This document shows, piece after piece, positions 58,667 through 64,000 of a DNA stretch of 64,000 nucleotides. The position numbers were made by a program, and so were the translations under genes. The notes beneath the pieces were generated by a model. The model saw only the letters and a program-made list of their open reading frames with translations. It searched no databases and was not told the origin of the DNA. The first letter of the stretch is position 1. Each line of letters opens with the position of its first letter. The stretch is from CADEED01 sp036677145 (GTDB lineage: Bacteria; Pseudomonadota; Gammaproteobacteria; Steroidobacterales; Steroidobacteraceae): assembly GCA_036677145.1 (NCBI GenBank), contig JAKFFF010000009.1, forward strand, positions 35,439 through 99,438, in the 5' to 3' direction.

Positions 58667-59926
58667 TCAGGGAAGCAGGGGCTCGATGAAATTCATGAGG
58701 CGCCCCACGGCGCCTCTGTTTTCATCCACTACCTTCCGGCCGGCCGCGCCCATCTGGGCGCGCTTCGCCGGATCGGACAGCAACTCACCCACCGCGACGG
58801 CGAGATCCGCGTCGTCCTGGACGATGCGCACCGCGCCGCGTTCGATCAGCAATTTCGCGACGTCGGCTGAATTGAAATTGTTCGGCCCGGCGACGATGGG
58901 TAATCCGAGCGCCGCGGGTTCGAGCAGGTTGTGCCCACCGATGGGTACGAGACTGCCACCCACGAACGCAACGTCGCCCGCCGCGTAGAACGGCGGCAGT
59001 TCCCCGAGCGTATCGAGCAGGAAAACCTGCGTGTCGGGCGTGGCCGCGCCGCCGCTGGTTCTCGTCACGTAACGCACGCCCTGCTCGCGCAGGGCCGCCG
59101 CGACGTCCCCGAAACGCGGCGGATGGCGCGGCACCAGCACCAGCAGTGCATCCGGGAAACGCCCGCGCACTTTCGCATGCGCGGCGAGCAACAAGTCTTC
59201 TTCCTTCGCATGAGTGCTGCCGGCAACCCACACGGGACGATTCGCTCCGAGCAGGCCTCGCAACTCGCGGCCGCGCGTTTCGATGTCGGGTGGATAGCCG
59301 AAGTCGAACTTGATGTTGCCGACCACGTGGGTGAGCGCGGGGTTTGCGCCGATGGATACGAAACGTTCCGCATCCTCGGCGCTTTGCGCGGCGATGAAGA
59401 TCCCGTTCGACAGCGTCTCGCGGAACAATCCGACCAGGCGCCGATAACCGCTCACGGAACGCGGCGAGATGCGCGCGCTCGCGAGCACCAGCGGCACGCC
59501 GAGCCGGCCACAGCGGTGATACAGGTTGGGCCAGATCTCGGTTTCCAGGATCACCGCGAGCTGCGGCTTCACGCGCTGAAAAAAGCGTCGCACGGGCCCG
59601 GGCAGATCGATGGGCACGTAACGCACGTCGACGCGCTGCTTGAACAGCGCCTGCGCGCGCGCCCGGCCCGTCGGAGTCACGGTCGTCAGCACCAGTGGAA
59701 TCTGCGGAAAGCGCTGCAGCAGCGCCTCGACCAGCGGCACCGCGGCCTGCACTTCACCGACCGATACCGCGTGAACCCAGATGCAGCGGCCGGCGGCGGG
59801 CACGCCGAAGCCGAAACGCTGCGAAAAGCCCTGCCAGTGACTGCGTTCGCGAAATCCCCGCAACGCGAGCGCGCCGATCACGATCGGCGAGATCAGGTAG
59901 GCGATGACGATGTAGAGAAAGCGCAC
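58667..59926 (-). CDS. waaA: 3-deoxy-D-manno-octulosonic acid transferase (Kdo transferase)
   Basis: A 419-residue inner-membrane glycosyltransferase that adds Kdo to lipid IVA. An N-terminal membrane helix (LYIVIAYLISPIVIGALAL) precedes the GT30 domains: WVHAVSVGEVQAAVPLVEAL with the catalytic Glu, ETEIWPNL, and the C-terminal GGHNLLEPAALGLPI. The start is GTG, seven bases after kdkA. With KdkA present, this enzyme may be monofunctional (one Kdo); that is inference. Confidence 0.95.
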   Translation of the reverse strand: MRFLYIVIAYLISPIVIGALALRGFRERSHWQGFSQRFGFGVPAAGRCIWVHAVSVGEVQAAVPLVEALLQRFPQIPLVLTTVTPTGRARAQALFKQRVDVRYVPIDLPGPVRRFFQRVKPQLAVILETEIWPNLYHRCGRLGVPLVLASARISPRSVSGYRRLVGLFRETLSNGIFIAAQSAEDAERFVSIGANPALTHVVGNIKFDFGYPPDIETRGRELRGLLGANRPVWVAGSTHAKEEDLLLAAHAKVRGRFPDALLVLVPRHPPRFGDVAAALREQGVRYVTRTSGGAATPDTQVFLLDTLGELPPFYAAGDVAFVGGSLVPIGGHNLLEPAALGLPIVAGPNNFNSADVAKLLIERGAVRIVQDDADLAVAVGELLSDPAKRAQMGAAGRKVVDENRGAVGRLMNFIEPLLP

Positions 59927-59933
59927 GGCGCCG

Positions 59934-60695
59934 TCAGGCGAGCGAAGCCTGCGGAAGTCCCGCGGATTCGCGATACCCCGCGAGCAGCGTGTGCCAGTCC
60001 TGGTCGGTGAAACTCTCGGGCGCCGCGAGCAGCGTCACCTTCTCGAGCGAGCGATACAGGCGCACCAGGGTCGTGTCCGCCCACCAGCCGCGCTTGCGCA
60101 AGGTGCCGCGATCGAAATCGATGAGATAGACCTGTTCGGGCGTGAGCAGGATGTTGTGCGCGTTGAGGTCGGCGTGGTGGACGCCGGCATCGTGAAAACG
60201 CCGGATGCAGCGGCCGATCGCCACCCACTGCGTGAGCGACAGCGGCCCCTTGGCCAGCCGCGCGGCGAGTGATTCGCTGTTCTCGACGCGCTGGGTGATG
60301 AGATCGGCGGTGTAGAACGCGCCACTGCGGCGATAACGCGCGGCGATCGGCGTAGGCACAGGCAGGCCCGCGCGGTGCAGGTGATAGGTGAGGTACCACT
60401 CGGCGAAAGCGCGGGTTTCGGATTCGCCGCGAAACCAGTACCGATCCTTTGAAATTTTTGCCGCTAGTCCGCCGCGCCGGTAATGCCGCAGCACGAAACT
60501 CGCCTCGCCGGCGCGTATGAACCAGGTCGTGCCGCGACCCAGCGCGCTGCCCTCGATGGCGTCGTGTTTGCGCCAGTATTCCGGCTCGAAGAATTCCGCC
60601 GAGAAATTGCTCGTGCGGGAGGTGTCGTATAGCATCCGGCCGCCATCGAACGCGGCTTCGCTGACTTCCGCTCCCACGGGCCAGTGACGCTTCAC
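59934..60695 (-). CDS. kdkA: 3-deoxy-D-manno-octulosonic acid kinase
   Basis: A 253-residue kinase-fold protein that phosphorylates Kdo on lipid A. The catalytic loop is HHADLNAHNILL and the metal motif is YLIDFDRGTLRKRG, both typical of KdkA. The N-lobe has FVLRHYRRGGLAAKISKDRYWF. It starts at a GTG and sits just upstream of waaA, the same pathway. It is divergent from the heptosyltransferase with 25 bases between. Confidence 0.93.
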   Translation of the reverse strand: MKRHWPVGAEVSEAAFDGGRMLYDTSRTSNFSAEFFEPEYWRKHDAIEGSALGRGTTWFIRAGEASFVLRHYRRGGLAAKISKDRYWFRGESETRAFAEWYLTYHLHRAGLPVPTPIAARYRRSGAFYTADLITQRVENSESLAARLAKGPLSLTQWVAIGRCIRRFHDAGVHHADLNAHNILLTPEQVYLIDFDRGTLRKRGWWADTTLVRLYRSLEKVTLLAAPESFTDQDWHTLLAGYRESAGLPQASLA

Positions 60696-60720
60696 TCAGT
60701 CACTCCATGGAAGAGCGAGC

Positions 60721-61779
60721 TTGCCGGCGCCGGACAAAGTTTGTTTGTTGCGACTCTCCGCAATCGGCGACACCTGCCACGTCGTTCCGCTGCTGCGCAC
60801 GCTGCAGACGGCATGGCCGCGTACACGCTTCGCGTGGGTGATCGGCAAGCTGGAAGCAAAACTGATGGGCCTCATTCCGGATGTGGAGCTTATCACCGTC
60901 GACAAGGGGGCTGGCCTCGCGGCGTTCAGCCGGTTGCGCACCGACATGCTGCGGCGGGGCGCCTTCGACCTCCTGCTGCATCTGCAGCTTTCGCTGCGCG
61001 CCAGCGCCACCGCCGCCCTCATCCCCGCCCCCGTGAAGCTCGGTTTCGACAAACCTCGAGCTCGTGAGCTGCAGTGGCTGTTCACGAATCAGCGCATCGC
61101 GCCGCGGACCCGCGAGCACGTGCTCGACAGTTTCCTCGGTTTCGCGGACGCGCTCGGAGTTCCGCGCCAGCCATTGCGCTGGGACATTCCGCTGACACCC
61201 GACGCGCTGGCCTACGCCGCGCACCTGGTGCCCGACTCGCAACCCACGATGGTGATCAGCGCCTGTTCGAGTCACCGCGCGCGCAACTGGCGGCCGGAGC
61301 GCTACGCCGCGGTGGCCGACTACGCCGCGAAGAAACACGGCATGCGCGTAATCCTGAGCGGCGGACCCAGCGGCGTCGAACGCGAGATGGCGCAGGCCAT
61401 CGCGCGTCATGCGCGCGTGCCGCTCATCGACCAGGTGGGCAAGGACACCTTGCCGCAGCTGCTCGCGCTGCTCGCGCGCGCCACGGTGCTGCTCACGCCG
61501 GATTCGGGTCCGGCGCACATGGCGACGATGGTGAAACTACCGGTCATCGGCCTGTATGCCGCGACGAATCCAGCGCGCAGCGGGCCCTATCTCTCCCGGC
61601 GCTGGTGCGTGGACGCCTACGAGGCCGCGGCGCGCAAGTTCCTCGGCAAAAACGTCGCGGAGATTCCGTGGACCACCAAGATCGAAGTTCCGGGCGTCAT
61701 GGACCTCATCGAAGTGAAAGCCGTGGCCGCGAAGCTCGATGAACTGCTAGCCTTGAACCCGAATTCGCGGCTTGCATGA
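60721..61779 (+). CDS. Glycosyltransferase family 9 (heptosyltransferase I-like)
   Basis: A 352-residue GT9 enzyme. The N-terminal CLLRLSAIGDTCHVVPLLRTLQ and the C-terminal ADP-heptose-binding region (LTPDSGPAHMATMVKLPVIGLYAATNP) fit the heptosyltransferases of the LPS inner core. The start is a TTG; in-frame codons upstream include a stop at 60685 and no ATG. It forms a small LPS-core cluster with waaA and kdkA on the other strand. WaaC is the best guess, but WaaF-type is not excluded. Confidence 0.88.
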   Translation: MPAPDKVCLLRLSAIGDTCHVVPLLRTLQTAWPRTRFAWVIGKLEAKLMGLIPDVELITVDKGAGLAAFSRLRTDMLRRGAFDLLLHLQLSLRASATAALIPAPVKLGFDKPRARELQWLFTNQRIAPRTREHVLDSFLGFADALGVPRQPLRWDIPLTPDALAYAAHLVPDSQPTMVISACSSHRARNWRPERYAAVADYAAKKHGMRVILSGGPSGVEREMAQAIARHARVPLIDQVGKDTLPQLLALLARATVLLTPDSGPAHMATMVKLPVIGLYAATNPARSGPYLSRRWCVDAYEAAARKFLGKNVAEIPWTTKIEVPGVMDLIEVKAVAAKLDELLALNPNSRLA

Positions 61780-61810
61780 ACTGCGGCTCATGTGATGAAG
61801 GACGACTCGT

Positions 61811-62203
61811 ATGAAGGACATCCTGGTTCCCATCAGCCCCGGTGAGCTGCTCGACAAGATCACCATCCTGCGCATCAAGGCCGCGCGCATGAGCGACGCC
61901 ACCAAGGTCGCGAACGTGAAACACGAACTCGCCGTGCTCGAAAAGACCTGGCGCGAATCGGGCGCCGCCGCGGTCGACATCGGACCCGAAGAAGCGAACC
62001 TCACACGCGTCAACGAAGCCCTCTGGGTCATCGAAGACGACATCCGCGACGAGGAACTCGCCGGGCGATTCGGCGAAAAGTTCATCGAACTCGCGCGCGC
62101 CGTGTACATCACGAACGACGAACGCGCCGCGATCAAGAAACGCATCAATCTCGCGCTCGGCTCGACCATTGTCGAAGAAAAATCCTACAAGCCGTACAAG
62201 TAG
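61811..62203 (+). CDS. DUF6165-family protein
   Basis: A 130-residue cytoplasmic protein beginning MKDILVPISPGELLDKITIL, which matches DUF6165, a small family of unknown function. It is mostly helical (KVANVKHELAVLEKTWRE, FIELARAVYITNDERAAIKKRIN), with no membrane segment. It follows the heptosyltransferase by 31 bases and is likely cotranscribed, which hints at a role linked to LPS core or sugar-nucleotide metabolism. That link is inference only. Confidence 0.82.
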   Translation: MKDILVPISPGELLDKITILRIKAARMSDATKVANVKHELAVLEKTWRESGAAAVDIGPEEANLTRVNEALWVIEDDIRDEELAGRFGEKFIELARAVYITNDERAAIKKRINLALGSTIVEEKSYKPYK

Positions 62204-62206
62204 AAC

Positions 62207-63460
62207 TTGCGCCCGGACAGAAGACATTTCCTGACGATCGGCGCCGCCGTCGCGGCCGCCGCGGCGCTGCGTCCCGCACATCTCTTCGCCGCGGACGCCG
62301 CAAGCAGTCTCAAACCGATGACCAGCGGTATTGCGCCCATTGCCCGCGAGGAATATCTCGCGCGATTCGCGAAAGCCCAGCAACTCATGACGCAGCAGGG
62401 TATTGGGGCACTGCTCATCGAACCTGGCGCTTCCCTCGTCTATTTCACCGGCGTGCAGTGGTGGCGCAGCGAACGTCTCACGGCGGCGGTGCTGCCGCGC
62501 GAAGGCCCGCCGACCATTGTCACCCCTGCATTCGAAGAGCCCTCGGTGCGCGAGAGCCTCAAGATTCCGGCGGAAGTGCGCGTATGGAACGAACACGATG
62601 ATCCCCTCGCCACCGTCGCGGGCGTCCTGCGCGATCGCAAGGTGAAAGATCCGGTCGGCATCGAAGAGACGGTCCGTTACTTCGCCATCGACGGTCTCAT
62701 GCGCGCCATGCCCGAGGTGCAGGTCATGAGTGGCGCCGGCGTGGCACGGGCCTGCCGCATGGTGAAATCGCCCACCGAGCTCGCGCTGATGCAGAAGGCG
62801 AACGACATCACCCTCGCGGCGTACCGGCACACGTGGCCCCGCATCCAGCGCGGCATGACGCCCGCCGATATCGGCGCAATGATGAAGTCGGCGCATGAGG
62901 CGCTGGGCGCCGAACACGAATTCGCGCTGATCCTGCTCGGCGAGGCCAGCGCCTATCCACACGGCTCCGGAAAACCCCAGGCCGTGCGCGATGGCGAAGT
63001 CGTACTCATGGACTGCGGCTGCAACGTCGAGGGCTACCAGTCCGACATCTCGCGCACTTTCGTCTTCGGCGAAGCGACCGCCGAACAGCGCAAGGTCTGG
63101 ACACAGGTGCGCGAAGGCCAACAGATCGCGATCGAGACCGCGCGGGTCGGCGTGGCCGCCGGCGCGGTCGATGACGCCGTGCGCGCACACTACGAAAAGT
63201 GGGGCTACGGCCCCGGCTACAAACTACCCGGCCTCTCCCATCGCACCGGTCACGGAATCGGCCTCGACGGCCACGAACCCGTGAACCTGGTGCACGGCGA
63301 GTCGACCCTGCTCGCTCCAGGAATGTGTTTCAGCAACGAACCCGGCATCTATCTTCCCGGCAAGTTCGGCATCCGGCTCGAAGATTGCTTCCATATGGGC
63401 GCCGAAAAACCGATCTGGTTCACGAACCCGCCGTCTTCCATCGACCACCCTTTCAGCTGA
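62207..63460 (+). CDS. Exported M24-family (Xaa-Pro peptidase-like) metallopeptidase
   Basis: A 417-residue protein. The N-terminus has a twin-arginine signal (DRRHFLTIGAAVAAAAAL). The creatinase-like N-domain is followed by a pita-bread M24 domain with metal ligands in VVLMDCGCNVEGYQSDISRTF (read as MDCGCN and YQSDISRTF, two Asp), SHRTGHGIGL (His), NEPGIY (Glu) and FGIRLEDC (Glu). The start is a TTG, the only start before the Tat motif. It lies three bases after the DUF6165 stop, so cotranscription is likely. Confidence 0.9.
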   Translation: MRPDRRHFLTIGAAVAAAAALRPAHLFAADAASSLKPMTSGIAPIAREEYLARFAKAQQLMTQQGIGALLIEPGASLVYFTGVQWWRSERLTAAVLPREGPPTIVTPAFEEPSVRESLKIPAEVRVWNEHDDPLATVAGVLRDRKVKDPVGIEETVRYFAIDGLMRAMPEVQVMSGAGVARACRMVKSPTELALMQKANDITLAAYRHTWPRIQRGMTPADIGAMMKSAHEALGAEHEFALILLGEASAYPHGSGKPQAVRDGEVVLMDCGCNVEGYQSDISRTFVFGEATAEQRKVWTQVREGQQIAIETARVGVAAGAVDDAVRAHYEKWGYGPGYKLPGLSHRTGHGIGLDGHEPVNLVHGESTLLAPGMCFSNEPGIYLPGKFGIRLEDCFHMGAEKPIWFTNPPSSIDHPFS

Positions 63461-63828
63461 CTCAGTGGATCGCGCAACGGCCGGAGCGCCAGTACGCGTG
63501 TCGATGAGTCCCTGTTCAAGTGTTGCGCTCGCGGAGAACGGCAATGACGGTGCACACGCGATGGGGCTGAGCGGACGCGGCGTCCTGCCACTTCGCAAGC
63601 TGATAAGCCGGCAATCGACGCCCCATCACCGCGCTCGCTGACGCCGCGTCCTGGGCACACACAAATTTCCCGCCCCCGTGGCCGGCGGCCCGAGTCTTGC
63701 GCTGACAATTCAGATAAGGCGCCGCGGGAGCGAAACCCATCGCGGGGGCGACGGCGTTGCCGTTCTCCACCGCAACCCATCCACCGGGGACTCATCGACG
63801 CGCGCACTGGCGCATCGCCCCGCTTACA
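63461..63828. other. Gene-free stretch before the terminal zinc-finger gene
   Basis: This 368-base stretch has short frames on both strands, the longest 84 codons (63516-63770, minus). Its predicted peptide contains QDAASA twice because of a DNA repeat (GGACGCGGCGTC and a near copy GACGCCGCGTCC). I do not accept it as a gene. No promoter, terminator or RNA is clear. Confidence 0.4.
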
Positions 63829-64000
63829 TCACTTCGTCAGTGTGTATTCGGATCCGCAGTACGGGCACTTGGCCCAGCCGGTCTGCTCGATGGGTAGATA
63901 GACGCGCGGGTGCGAGTTCCACAGGTACATCTGCGGCATCGGGCACGACAGCGGCAGGTCGCTGGCGTCGACCTTGTATTCGTTTTGCGCGTTGGGCTGG
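63829..64000 (-). CDS. CHCC zinc-finger protein, C-terminal part (start outside window)
   Basis: Reading leftward from the window edge, an open frame of 56 full codons ends in TGA at 63829-63831. It contains LPLSCPMPQMYLWNSHPRVY and GWAKCPYCGSEYTLTK, giving one Cys, one His and a final Cys-x-x-Cys. This is the pattern of the small zf-CHCC domain related to the NDUFS6 subunit, about 60-75 residues in bacteria. The frame is still open at the edge, so only a few residues are missing. Function in bacteria is unknown. Confidence 0.85.
   Translation of the reverse strand, partial: QPNAQNEYKVDASDLPLSCPMPQMYLWNSHPRVYLPIEQTGWAKCPYCGSEYTLTK

Noticed and set aside
63516..63770. An 84-codon minus-strand frame
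   Set aside because: The peptide has low complexity and contains a repeated QDAASA from a DNA repeat. There is no ribosome-binding site or recognisable domain.

Overview
The window is a GC-rich, gene-dense stretch of bacterial chromosome. Gene content and order point to a gammaproteobacterium: lpoA-yraN, a petABC-sspAB operon, kdsD-kdsC-lptC-lptA-lptB-rpoN-hpf-rapZ, mpl, and waaA with kdkA. The absence of ptsN between hpf and rapZ, the PPi-type phosphofructokinase, and the many GTG/TTG starts fit a deep-branching lineage such as Steroidobacteraceae/Nevskiales. That placement is inference from gene content only. I found no tRNA, rRNA, CRISPR array, prophage or insertion sequence.

Layout. 1-2.5 kb (+): the 3' end of lpoA, yraN, a beta-carbonic anhydrase and a CBS-domain protein. 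2.5-6.2 kb (-): the cytochrome bc1 complex (Rieske, cytochrome b, cytochrome c1) followed by sspA and sspB. 6.4-7.5 kb (+): a DegS-like periplasmic protease. 7.6-12.8 kb (-): a compact chemotaxis-like signalling operon with an unusual TonB-domain protein that has a receiver-like N-terminus, a membrane CheA-like kinase without a CheW domain, a CheY-like receiver and a CheX-like protein. 13-14.7 kb (-): murA and the BolA-like ibaG. 14.7-21 kb (+): Kdo synthesis and LPS export genes running into rpoN, hpf and rapZ. 21-24.1 kb: mgtE and two lipoproteins. 24.2-26.7 kb: an Sfp-type phosphopantetheinyl transferase overlapping a patatin-like lipase, and an exported peroxiredoxin.

26.7-37.6 kb (mostly -): a CoxE/VWA protein and MoxR ATPase, a penicillin-acylase-family hydrolase, pyruvate kinase, and a transketolase-GAPDH-PGK block. 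37.8-45 kb: a methyltransferase, a CpdA-like phosphodiesterase, a TraB/GumN protein, a CPBP protease, a LON-domain protein, mpl, a membrane protein and RNase D. 45.1-49.7 kb: adenylate kinase with a long Lys/Arg-rich tail, PPi-dependent phosphofructokinase and a K+-independent H+-pyrophosphatase, which together suggest pyrophosphate-linked energy metabolism. 49.9-56 kb: MsrB, DoxX, a TlpA-like thioredoxin, a GFA protein, a DUF3592 protein and a GGDEF/EAL protein. 56-64 kb: pcm, a rhodanese, tolC, waaA, kdkA, a heptosyltransferase, a DUF6165 protein, an M24 peptidase, and the end of a small zinc-finger protein that runs off the window.

The strongest candidates for something new are the TonB/CheA-like operon, the basic tail on adenylate kinase, and a dispersed intergenic repeat family with the core GGTGCCGGG at gene ends, including a perfect 33-bp inverted repeat between two convergent genes.
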